This document shows positions 1 to 7,309 of a DNA stretch of 27,252 nt, piece by piece. The stretch covers positions 1-27,252 of the forward strand of contig JACMOJ010000458.1 in assembly GCA_014378085.1 (NCBI GenBank), given 5' to 3'. The notes under the pieces were generated by a model. It searched no databases and was not told the origin of the DNA. It saw only the letters and a program-made list of their open reading frames with translations. This stretch comes from Burkholderiales bacterium. Lineage in GTDB: Bacteria; Pseudomonadota; Gammaproteobacteria; Burkholderiales; Usitatibacteraceae. Positions within the stretch are counted from its first letter, which is position 1. Every line of letters begins with the position of its first letter. The position numbers and the translations under genes were made by a program.

Positions 1-27
1 GGTGGCGGAGGCAGCGGCGGTGGCGGG

Positions 28-687
28 CTAGGCTTTGACGAGTTTCTGCATCTCGTCTGACGCATAAAAGTTGACACCGCTGGCACCGGAATTGGCCGCA
101 GCAAACATTGCCCGAGCGACGATGCTGACCCCGATGGGCCGGTACTTTCGCATTGATCCCAGCAGCAACGGTGAAATCACTTTCAATGCCGCAATGCTCA
201 CCATTTCGATTGGCCGTGATTTATGTCTCGTGTGATTAGTATCTGCCACTAGTAACGAAGGCCGAAAAATATGCACCGCCACAAAGCCGATTTTGGTGGC
301 GGCATTTTCCATCTCGCCCTTTACGCGGCTGTAATAGACACTAGCGCTTGTGTTCGCGCCAAGCGCGCTCATGACCAAAATCTGTTTTGCACCGGCGGCG
401 CGGGCGGCTTTGGCAAAGGCGAGAACGTAGTCGAAATCGACCTCGCGAAACGCGTCTTTGGAACCCGCCTGTTTGATTGTGGTGCCGAGGCAGCAATACG
501 CATCGTCGCAGCGAGGTAGTGCGGCGGGCTTGTCAAAATTGACTTGCAGGGGCTGGTGCTTGGCGTGGCGCGGTTTTGAGGCGCGGCGTTCAAGCGTTGC
601 CACATGCGCGTAACGCGGCTGGTCGAGAAGCAGTTGCAGCAGCGCTTGCCCGGTTAAGCCGCTGGCGCCAGCGATGATTGCGCGCAT
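28..687 (-). CDS. NAD(P)-binding Rossmann-fold protein (NAD(P)H-binding / HTATIP2-like)
   Basis: Short-chain dehydrogenase-like protein of about 219 residues. The N-terminus has a Rossmann dinucleotide loop (AGASGLTGQALL). The middle holds a CLGTTIKQAGS segment and a V-M-S-A-L-G-A strand, followed by a YYSRVKGEME stretch whose Tyr and Lys fit the YxxxK catalytic pair. These features match the small NAD(P)H-binding oxidoreductases often annotated as nucleoside-diphosphate-sugar epimerase-like or HTATIP2-like. The substrate is unknown. I chose the ATG at 687 because it opens directly into the Rossmann strand; an in-frame TTG at 699 would abut the stop codon of the upstream acyltransferase. Either start leaves the two genes 0-12 bases apart, so they are almost certainly cotranscribed and the protein may act in lipid metabolism. 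No clear Shine-Dalgarno is seen, which suggests translational coupling. Confidence 0.8.
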   Translation of the reverse strand: MRAIIAGASGLTGQALLQLLLDQPRYAHVATLERRASKPRHAKHQPLQVNFDKPAALPRCDDAYCCLGTTIKQAGSKDAFREVDFDYVLAFAKAARAAGAKQILVMSALGANTSASVYYSRVKGEMENAATKIGFVAVHIFRPSLLVADTNHTRHKSRPIEMVSIAALKVISPLLLGSMRKYRPIGVSIVARAMFAAANSGASGVNFYASDEMQKLVKA

Positions 688-699
688 CGGGTGGGACAA

Positions 700-2214
700 C
701 TATGGTGTGCGTTTCTTTAACGCGGATTCTGCTGCCGCGGATTTATCGCCGAACACTTGCGCGAGCGCTTCGTCGTATTCGGGGCCATAAGGACCCATCA
801 ATGTCAGCATGACCAACTTTTCGAATTCCTCTGTGAAACGATTGATGATGTTGTGGGGATCGGGTACGAGTCCTGCATCGGTAATCAATCCGAACTGTAC
901 TTTGCCGTTGTATGTCAGGATGGAGAGCCCCATACCGATGCCGCCAGACTGTGGAACCCAGAACTCGAGTTCGTCAATTTCGGCGCCGGCGAGATAAAGA
1001 GGCTTTTGCGGTCCGGGAACGTTGGTCATCACTGCAGTGGCATTGCGGCCAATCAGTCCGCTGATCTGGTCTTGCAAAATCTTGGGTCCTAGGCCCACGG
1101 CCGAGAGCAGCACAAAGGCGACAATCGGTTGCGATGAGCCCTTTAACGCAGACATGCGGCTGCGAACCAATTCGAGCCGCTCCAACGGGTCTTCCACACC
1201 AACCGGCAAATCCACAAACACCAAGCCGAATTGATTGCCAAGTTCATAGGCTTTTTCGACTGGGCGCAAATTCACCGGCACCACGGCGCGCAGCTCAATA
1301 CCTTCAGTCGCATCATTGTTGCGCTGGAGATAATCACGCAGCGCCCCCGCAGCGGTGGTGAGCAGCACGTCGTTAACGGAGGCACCCAAGGCTTTGCCGA
1401 TGATTTTTACTTCCGCGAGCGGCAACGGATCGCACCACGCGACGCGTTTTTGCCGGCCGAGCAATCCTTTGTATCGCGTTTTTGAGTCGGGCTGCATCAT
1501 GGCAATTTTCCGCAACTCTTCAGCGAGTTCGACGCCTTTGGTGGCAAATTCGCGCATAGTGGCAGGATCCTTGGCGATCTCCAAGCCCTGCTCAACGATG
1601 CCGCGCGTAAGCTTCATCGCGCCGGACATGACTGAGGCCATTGGTTTGGTGACCGAGGTCCAAAAATCCATTTCATCGCGCGGACGTTTGTCAGTCTTTT
1701 TCGGTCTGACCAAGCTGGCTTCGGGCGATTCGCCCGTGAGCGACATCATCACGGAGACCAATGCGATGCCGTCGGCATAGGAGTGGTGGATGCGCGTGAT
1801 GAGCGCCGAGCCGCCGCGATAGTTCTCAATGAGCTGAAACTGCCACAGCGGCTTGGTGAAATCGAGCGGCTCGCTCGCAGCGTGACTGACATAATCTTCG
1901 AGGTCAGCCTTGCTACCTTTGCCGGGCAGTTTGACTTTCTTAACGTGATTGACGATATCGAATTTCTTATCGTTCTCCCACCAAGCACCGGTTGGGTCTT
2001 GCACTGCTTTTTGCTTGAATCTGGGGTAAGTTAAGAACCGCTGTTCGATGGTCGCTTTCAGTTTTTGGAAGGACAAGGCTTCCTTAAACATCATCACGCC
2101 GACAATCATCATAAGGTTGGTCGGGTGCTCCATGCGCAGCCAAGCGGTATCGACGCCTGTCATGCGCTCGCGACCAAGCACGCTAAATGAGGGAATACCG
2201 GAAAAGCTCGCCAT
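700..2214 (-). CDS. Wax ester synthase / diacylglycerol acyltransferase (WS/DGAT)
   Basis: Bifunctional acyltransferase that uses acyl-CoA to esterify long-chain alcohols or diacylglycerol, giving wax esters or triacylglycerol at the inner membrane or lipid-droplet surface. The 504-residue length is usual for the family. The catalytic HHxxxDG motif is intact as HHSYADG at residues 143-149. Upstream is the typical KPLWQFQLIE segment (about 121-130), and the C-terminal half has the SVNDVLL segment. The N-terminus (ERMTGVDTAWLRMEHPTN) is also characteristic. It is transcribed away from an acyl-CoA-binding protein gene and lies near phasin and fadD, consistent with storage-lipid synthesis. A symmetric inverted repeat lies about 40 bases upstream of the start. 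Whether wax ester or triacylglycerol is the main product cannot be read from the sequence. Confidence 0.93.
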   Translation of the reverse strand: MASFSGIPSFSVLGRERMTGVDTAWLRMEHPTNLMMIVGVMMFKEALSFQKLKATIEQRFLTYPRFKQKAVQDPTGAWWENDKKFDIVNHVKKVKLPGKGSKADLEDYVSHAASEPLDFTKPLWQFQLIENYRGGSALITRIHHSYADGIALVSVMMSLTGESPEASLVRPKKTDKRPRDEMDFWTSVTKPMASVMSGAMKLTRGIVEQGLEIAKDPATMREFATKGVELAEELRKIAMMQPDSKTRYKGLLGRQKRVAWCDPLPLAEVKIIGKALGASVNDVLLTTAAGALRDYLQRNNDATEGIELRAVVPVNLRPVEKAYELGNQFGLVFVDLPVGVEDPLERLELVRSRMSALKGSSQPIVAFVLLSAVGLGPKILQDQISGLIGRNATAVMTNVPGPQKPLYLAGAEIDELEFWVPQSGGIGMGLSILTYNGKVQFGLITDAGLVPDPHNIINRFTEEFEKLVMLTLMGPYGPEYDEALAQVFGDKSAAAESALKKRTP

Positions 2215-2253
2215 GTTCGATCTTTGTCGTTTGCCGAATGTTGTTTTTAGTAA

Positions 2254-2277
2254 GCCTTACCCCTCCGTTGGTAAGGC
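2254..2277. promoter_or_regulatory. 8-bp inverted repeat upstream of WS/DGAT (candidate operator)
   Basis: Perfect 8-bp arms GCCTTACC (2254-2261) and GGTAAGGC (2270-2277) are separated by 8 bases. The element lies 40 bases upstream of the acyltransferase start on its strand and about 220 bases upstream of the divergent acyl-CoA-binding protein gene. No T-run follows on either strand, so an intrinsic terminator is unlikely. The symmetry and spacing would suit a dimeric repressor, but no regulator gene adjoins it and the protein that binds is unknown. Confidence 0.4.
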
Positions 2278-2496
2278 AGCCGAGCGTGCGCGGGAACGGT
2301 CGCTGTTCTCTCCTAAACGCGACTTGGCGGATTGGAACGGTCCAAATCACAACAAATTGCAGGGGGCGACTGATTCCGTTACAGTTACTTTAGCCTCATT
2401 AGGCACCCCTGCAAACCCCCCCTTTTCGGGGAACTGACAACACTCGTAGCGTCAATCGACAGGGAAAAATAGCAAAAATCTGGAGGAAATTTCGTA

Positions 2497-2757
2497 ATGT
2501 CGGACACTAAAAAGCTGTTTGAAAAGGCAACCAAAGACGTCACCAAGGCGAAGGCTGACCCGGGCAATGACATGAAGCTTCGCCTATATGCGCATTTTAA
2601 GCAGGGTACGGAAGGCGACGTGAGTGGCGACAAGCCTGGGTTCACCGATTTTGTCGGTCGGGCCAAATATGACGCTTGGATGAAGATCAAGGGCATGTCG
2701 CAAGAAGACGCACAAAAGGCGTATATCAAGCTTGTTGAGCGCGTACTGCGCGATTAA
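2497..2757 (+). CDS. Acyl-CoA-binding protein (ACBP)
   Basis: Small cytosolic four-helix protein of 86 residues, the usual family length, that binds and buffers long-chain acyl-CoA esters. The ligand-binding residues line up with the eukaryotic ACBP pattern: Tyr31, Lys35, Lys57 and Tyr76, within the segments YAHFKQGTEGD and AKYDAWMKIKGMSQEDA. A GGAGG Shine-Dalgarno precedes the ATG by about 10 bases. ACBP is sporadic in bacteria and here sits between a WS/DGAT and a phasin, near FadD. An acyl-CoA carrier role feeding neutral-lipid synthesis or beta-oxidation is a reasonable inference. The gene converges on the phasin gene, with a hairpin terminator between them. Confidence 0.93.
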   Translation: MSDTKKLFEKATKDVTKAKADPGNDMKLRLYAHFKQGTEGDVSGDKPGFTDFVGRAKYDAWMKIKGMSQEDAQKAYIKLVERVLRD

Positions 2758-2765
2758 TCCGCACG

Positions 2766-2797
2766 AAAAAAAAGCCCGAATCAATTGATTCGGGCTT
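2766..2797 (-). terminator. Rho-independent terminator of the phasin gene
   Basis: A perfect palindrome with 13-bp arms at 2772-2797 (left arm AAGCCCGAATCAA) is preceded on the plus strand by a run of eight A residues (2766-2773), which becomes a U-tract after the hairpin on the minus strand. It lies about 80 bases past the phasin stop. On the plus strand the hairpin is 8 bases past the ACBP stop but lacks an immediate T-run, so termination in that direction would be weaker. Confidence 0.85.
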
Positions 2798-2878
2798 GAA
2801 GTCGTCCGTTTTCTTTACGAATCAGGACGAGGAGGAGAGGATAGCGCCAGAACGTATGGTGCGTTCCAACGGAGAAAT

Positions 2879-3538
2879 TTATTTCTTGCGGGCAACCTTG
2901 CGCGCGGCGGGTTTCTTGGCGAATGCCTTTTTAGCGAATGCCTTCCTAGCGGTTGGCTTCTTCGCGGCTGCCGTCTTAGCCACTGCTTTCTTAGCGGCTG
3001 CCTTCTTCGCGACTACCTTCGCTGCCACGACTTTCTTCGCCGCAGGGCGAGTGACGCTGGTGCGCTTTTCTTGCGCAAGCAGGGCGCGTACGCTGTCTGC
3101 CAATTCGGCAACTTGCGCGGATAGCAACTCGACGTCTTTGCTGGTCAGCACACCGAGGCGGTTAAGCGACTTGTGTACACGCTCTTCAAAAACCTGTTCG
3201 AGTTTGTCGAACTTACCAGATGCCGCCTCAATGGTTTTGCTTGCTTGGTCGCGTGCGGTTTCGATGGTCGCTTCGGCAACGTGGCGGGTGCGAGATTCAA
3301 GGGCCTCGCCTCGTTTGACGAGTGTTTCAAAAACTTTTTTACCTTGCACCTGTGTTTTGGAGAACGCGCCCAGACCAGCAAGCCAAATTTGCTGTGCCGA
3401 TTCCATCACCTGCTTGGCCATTTGTTGCTCCGATAGGGAAGCTGCAACTTGGCCCAGCTTTTCCGTGATTTGCTCAACGGGGGAACTGGTTTTGTTTGCC
3501 TTGGCAGATTGTTGGGCTTTTTTCAGACGTGATGCCAT
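2879..3538 (-). CDS. Phasin, polyhydroxyalkanoate granule-associated (PhaI/PhaF family)
   Basis: A 219-residue granule-coating protein. The N-terminal part contains the family signature QQIWLAGLGAFSKTQ and KVFETLVKRGEALE, followed by a long amphipathic, coiled-coil-prone helical region. The last 60 residues are a histone H1-like tail of repeated AAKK/AxKK units, as in PhaF-type phasins, where such tails bind DNA nonspecifically and help segregate granules. The start at 3538 is preceded by GAGGAG seven bases upstream, so the longer in-frame start at 3553 is rejected. The protein implies polyhydroxyalkanoate inclusions, although no PHA synthase gene lies in the window. It might also coat lipid bodies made by the neighbouring WS/DGAT. 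The tail is encoded by repetitive DNA and its length may vary between strains. Confidence 0.92.
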   Translation of the reverse strand: MASRLKKAQQSAKANKTSSPVEQITEKLGQVAASLSEQQMAKQVMESAQQIWLAGLGAFSKTQVQGKKVFETLVKRGEALESRTRHVAEATIETARDQASKTIEAASGKFDKLEQVFEERVHKSLNRLGVLTSKDVELLSAQVAELADSVRALLAQEKRTSVTRPAAKKVVAAKVVAKKAAAKKAVAKTAAAKKPTARKAFAKKAFAKKPAARKVARKK

Positions 3539-3932
3539 GCGATATCTCCTCAATAGTCAATGCGTGTACTACGCTCACGAAGCACGGTCCTGAAGCGCGG
3601 ACCCTAAGCGAAGTTCCTAAGCGCGGCGCTACGGTACAGTCAAGATACAGATCGTAATCTTGCGGGCCATATTGCATCGCAGCAATATCTGCACTCTAAA
3701 GGGGAAAATTAGAGTATTCACACTATGCCGAGCCAAGAATGTCACATCGGGCTGTGCGGCAAGATCGGTGGCAATTAAGTTCGTACTGACCCAAAAGTCA
3801 TAAATAAGACAAATACGAGAGTGAATGACGAAGCCGTGAATCGTGCAAACTATCGGTTGCGAGGCTGCATCTGGATAACGAGATTGGGTTAAACCGTCGG
3901 CCGACAATTATCAAAAAATACGAGGAGACCAC
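3539..3932. promoter_or_regulatory. Divergent phasin/fadD intergenic region with inverted repeats
   Basis: This gap of 394 bases holds no convincing gene and must contain both promoters. Seen directly: an inverted repeat ATATTGC-N6-GCAATAT (3669-3688), inside which TTGC-ATC-GCAG resembles the CTGC-N3-GCAG site described for the PHA repressor PhaR. A second inverted repeat is ACTCTAA-N9-TTAGAGT (3693-3715). Three degenerate copies of a TCCTAAGCGCGG-like unit lie at 3588-3626 in the phasin leader. A perfect palindrome GTCGGCCGAC (3896-3905) lies just before the fadD ribosome-binding site. Binding proteins are inferred, not shown. Confidence 0.45.
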
Positions 3933-5627
3933 ATGAACACAACGGCGGCGCAGGCCCTTGACCGACCTTGGTTGAAAGAATACCCAAAGGATATTCCGGC
4001 GGACATCGATCCAGAGTCGTTTGATTCGGTGAAGGACATCCTGAATCAGGCCTGCGAACGTTTCGCGACGCAGCCAGCGTTCACGTGTATGGGTAAGACG
4101 CTTACGTTCGCCCAACTTGATCACCTCGCGCGCGACTTTGCCGCTTACCTACAGAATGATTTAAAACTCACGCGCGGCGATCGCGTTGCGGTAATGATGC
4201 CAAACATTCTTCAATACCCAGTCGCCATTTTTGGCATTCTGCGGGCTGGGTTTGTGGTGGTGAACTGCAATCCGCTCTACACCCCACGGGAACTAGAGCA
4301 CCAGCTAAAGGACTCCGGCGCGAAAGCCATTGTTGTGATCGAAAATTTCGCCACAACGCTCGAACAATGTATCGCGAAGACGGCAGTCAAACATGTGATC
4401 ACCACTGAGCTAGGCGACCTACTCGGGTTCCCCAAATCGCTTATCGTTAATTGGGTGATTAAACACAAAAAGAAAATGGTGCCGGCGTGGAACATTCCCG
4501 GTGCCGTTCGGCTGAAGGACGCGCTCGCGAAAGGGGCGGCGCTGCCGTACGCGAAACCCGCCGTGACAGGCTCCGATATCGCGTTTCTGCAATACACCGG
4601 CGGCACCACTGGGGTATCGAAGGGCGCAATCTTGACCCACCGTAATTTGGTCGCCAATATTCAACAAGTGGGTTGTTGGACGGGGCTCAATTTGAAGGAA
4701 GGGCAAGAGGTCATCATTCAGCCGTTGCCGATGTATCACATCTTTGCGCTGAACACGTCGATTAACTTTATGTCGCGCGGTGCCGAGACGGTTCTCATCC
4801 CTAATCCGCGTGATATGGATGGATTTATCAAGGAGCTTAAAGCGCGGCGGTGGACGGTGTTGACTGGCGTGAACACGCTTTTTAACGGACTACTGCACCA
4901 TCCTGAATTCAAAAATGTGGATTTTTCCGGACTGAAGTTGGCCCTAGGTGGTGGTATGGCCGTGCAGCGCGCGGTCGCCGAAAAATGGAAAGCGGTCACT
5001 GGCAAAACACTGATCGAAGCCTACGGGCTGACCGAGACCTCGCCAGGTGTAACGGCCAATCCGCTCGATTTGGTGGAGTTCAACGGTTGTATCGGGCTAC
5101 CGTTCCCGTCGACCGTGGTGACTATTCGCGACGATGACGAGAATATTCTTGGGGTAGGCGAAATCGGTGAAATTTGTATTGAAGGCCCGCAGGTGATGCA
5201 AGGCTACTGGCAACGCCCCGATGAAACTGTAAAAGTATTTTGCAAAGACGGCGCATTCAAGTCGGGCGATATCGGCGTGATGGATGCGCGCGGCTATTTC
5301 AAGATTGTTGATCGCAAGAAAGACATGATTCTGGTGTCTGGTTTCAACGTCTACCCGAATGAAGTTGAAGATGTCATTGCGATGTGTCCCGGCGTGTTGG
5401 AAGTGTGTGCGGTGTCGATGCCAGACGACAAATCGACTGAGGCGGTTCGCGTGGTGGTGGTGAAGAGCGATCCAAGTTTGACCAAAGAAGCGATCGTGGC
5501 CTTTTGCAAAGAGCGTCTGACCGGTTACAAGATGCCGCGGCAGATTGAATTTTGGTCAGAGCTGCCAAAAACCAACGTGGGTAAGGTGTTGCGGCGTACC
5601 GTGCGCGATACGCCAGCGCAAAAGTAG
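3933..5627 (+). CDS. fadD: Long-chain-fatty-acid--CoA ligase
   Basis: ATP-dependent acyl-CoA synthetase of 564 residues that activates long-chain fatty acids via an acyl-adenylate. The AMP-binding P-loop is seen as YTGGTTGVSKGA, followed by AYGLTETSPGV, then SGDIGVMDARGYFKIVDRKK and the family signature around DMILVSGFNVYPNEVED. The catalytic lysine region near the C-terminus is intact (PKTNVGKVLRR). A strong GAGGAG site lies about 7 bases before the ATG. The enzyme usually sits on the inner face of the membrane and feeds beta-oxidation or lipid synthesis. Here it probably supplies acyl-CoA to the ACBP and WS/DGAT encoded nearby. It converges on phzF with only 8 bases between the stop codons. 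Confidence 0.95.
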   Translation: MNTTAAQALDRPWLKEYPKDIPADIDPESFDSVKDILNQACERFATQPAFTCMGKTLTFAQLDHLARDFAAYLQNDLKLTRGDRVAVMMPNILQYPVAIFGILRAGFVVVNCNPLYTPRELEHQLKDSGAKAIVVIENFATTLEQCIAKTAVKHVITTELGDLLGFPKSLIVNWVIKHKKKMVPAWNIPGAVRLKDALAKGAALPYAKPAVTGSDIAFLQYTGGTTGVSKGAILTHRNLVANIQQVGCWTGLNLKEGQEVIIQPLPMYHIFALNTSINFMSRGAETVLIPNPRDMDGFIKELKARRWTVLTGVNTLFNGLLHHPEFKNVDFSGLKLALGGGMAVQRAVAEKWKAVTGKTLIEAYGLTETSPGVTANPLDLVEFNGCIGLPFPSTVVTIRDDDENILGVGEIGEICIEGPQVMQGYWQRPDETVKVFCKDGAFKSGDIGVMDARGYFKIVDRKKDMILVSGFNVYPNEVEDVIAMCPGVLEVCAVSMPDDKSTEAVRVVVVKSDPSLTKEAIVAFCKERLTGYKMPRQIEFWSELPKTNVGKVLRRTVRDTPAQK

Positions 5628-5635
5628 CGGCGCGC

Positions 5636-6481
5636 TTACTCGAGATTGACCGTACCGCAGCCAATCTCGATGACGCGCCCGCTCACTAGGATATCGCCGG
5701 TATTGTTGACTTCGAGCCCTAGGTGGCAGGCTCGCCCAACTTGGACGCCTTGTTCGATGGAATATAAACAAGGCACACGGTGGTGATAGGCCATCCAGCC
5801 GCCGAGGTTAGCGGTCGCGGAACCCGTACCCGGATCCTCGACGACACTGCCGTGTTTCATAAAGAAGAAGCGCGATAACAGCTTGCCTTCGCCATTACCA
5901 TTGTTGGCAAATACGTACGCCATCGATCGGCCGACATCACTGGCAACGCCAGCAAGCAGGTCCGGCTTCGGAATGACGCGACGAACGGCATCCGCAGCGG
6001 CGAGGGGAATGATCAATTGCTCGCTGCCAGTGTTGATCCATCGCGCACCTTGAAGGATATCGCTCGTGTCCAACCCCAGCATCGCGGCAAGTTCTGCGTC
6101 GCTCTTTTCGCAATCACGCGATGTGACTGCACCGGCTTTTAGCGTCCAATGGTTGTTCCGTGCCGTAACTGAGATCACGCCGGCTTTCATTTCCAACGTG
6201 AGTGCATTGCCGCATTGGGTTAACGTCCGCACAACATGCGAGCTGCCAAGTGTGGGGTGACCGGCGAAGGCCATTTCAAAAGTCGGCGTAAAAATGCGAA
6301 CGCGCGCCGTTGCTACCGTTGATGGCAGGATAAATGTCGTTTCGGAAAGATTGAACTGTAGCGCCAGCGCCTGCATTTGCGGATCAGTAAGGCCGCGCGC
6401 GTCTTCGAAGACACACAACGGATTGCCGCCAAACAATGTTTCGGCAAATACATTGACCAAGCGATAATGAAAGGTGGGCAT
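5636..6481 (-). CDS. PhzF family isomerase (phenazine-biosynthesis-like)
   Basis: A 281-residue protein of the diaminopimelate epimerase-like fold. The start HYRLVNVFAETLFGGNPLCVF is typical, the catalytic acid is Glu47 in the NLSETTF motif, and the conserved GFAGHPTLGS and EDPGTGSATANLGGW segments follow. No other phenazine genes are present, so it should be taken as a stand-alone family member of unknown substrate rather than a phenazine gene. It stands alone on the minus strand between fadD and msrA. Confidence 0.88.
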   Translation of the reverse strand: MPTFHYRLVNVFAETLFGGNPLCVFEDARGLTDPQMQALALQFNLSETTFILPSTVATARVRIFTPTFEMAFAGHPTLGSSHVVRTLTQCGNALTLEMKAGVISVTARNNHWTLKAGAVTSRDCEKSDAELAAMLGLDTSDILQGARWINTGSEQLIIPLAAADAVRRVIPKPDLLAGVASDVGRSMAYVFANNGNGEGKLLSRFFFMKHGSVVEDPGTGSATANLGGWMAYHHRVPCLYSIEQGVQVGRACHLGLEVNNTGDILVSGRVIEIGCGTVNLE

Positions 6482-6584
6482 ATCACCAACGATTGAAGGT
6501 TGAACGGGGTGCCAAGTTTAGCCGTTGAATCTGCCGAACCCGCACCAACGTAACTCACTTACCGACACCTCTTGAAAGCTACGA

Positions 6585-7253
6585 ATGAAAATTGCCACGA
6601 ACCTGCTTGTGATGGCGGCCGCGATAGTTGCAGCCATTTTCACTGCGACCAGCACGCCCGCCAGCGCAATCGAAAAACCAAAAACAGCACCCGCGGCAAC
6701 CGCCACTACTGCAAAGGCAACGTTTGCCGGGGGTTGTTTTTGGTGTATGGAACCACCGTTTGATGCCATTGATGGGGTCTTTTCGACCACGTCCGGCTAC
6801 ATCGGTGGCAAACAAAAAGACCCGACATATAAAGAAGTCTCTGCCGGTTATACCGGGCACACCGAGGCGGTCGAGATTGTCTACGATCCGAAGAAGGTCA
6901 GTTACGAGCGATTGCTAGAGGTGTTTTGGCGCAACATTGATCCAACCGTCAAAGACCAACAGTTTTGCGACGTTGGCTCCCAGTACCGCACCGGGATCTT
7001 CACCCATGATGATGCGCAGAAAGCCGCAGCAGAGGCATCAAAAGCGGCGTTGATGAAGGCGAAGCCATTCAAGGCGAACATCGTCACCGAAATCACCGCT
7101 GCAACGACGTTTTATGTGGCGGAGGGCTACCACCAAGACTATTACCTGAAGAACCCGGTGCGCTACAAGTTCTACCGCAATGGCTGCGGACGCGATGCGC
7201 GGTTAAAGGAGCTGTGGGGCGCTGAGGCCGGTGGGTCAACAATCAAGAAATGA
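6585..7253 (+). CDS. msrA: Peptide methionine-S-sulfoxide reductase MsrA, exported
   Basis: Reduces methionine-S-sulfoxide in oxidised proteins. The active site GGCFWCMEPPF is present, with catalytic Cys51 and the conserved Phe-Trp; GYIGG, YKEVSAGYTGHTEAVEI and GSQYRTGIF follow, and a candidate resolving Cys lies near the C-terminus (NGCGRD). The first 28 residues form a signal peptide (Met-Lys start, hydrophobic core, ASA cleavage site) and a short Ala/Thr/Lys linker leads to the domain. The enzyme is therefore probably periplasmic, unlike the cytosolic E. coli MsrA. No MsrB domain is fused. Confidence 0.94.
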   Translation: MKIATNLLVMAAAIVAAIFTATSTPASAIEKPKTAPAATATTAKATFAGGCFWCMEPPFDAIDGVFSTTSGYIGGKQKDPTYKEVSAGYTGHTEAVEIVYDPKKVSYERLLEVFWRNIDPTVKDQQFCDVGSQYRTGIFTHDDAQKAAAEASKAALMKAKPFKANIVTEITAATTFYVAEGYHQDYYLKNPVRYKFYRNGCGRDARLKELWGAEAGGSTIKK

Positions 7254-7309
7254 AAAACCAGCAAATACGGGCGTTTCCGAATGAAAAGCGCTGAAGATTC
7301 CCGTCATTG

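Noticed and set aside
1355..1780. Plus-strand frame of 141 codons
   Set aside because: Antisense to the WS/DGAT gene, which has an intact catalytic motif and full family length.
2796..3593. Plus-strand frame of 265 codons with repetitive Ala/Phe/Leu-rich sequence
   Set aside because: It is the exact antisense of the phasin gene; the hydrophobic repeats are the complement of the Lys/Ala tail codons, and the minus-strand gene has a good ribosome-binding site and family match.
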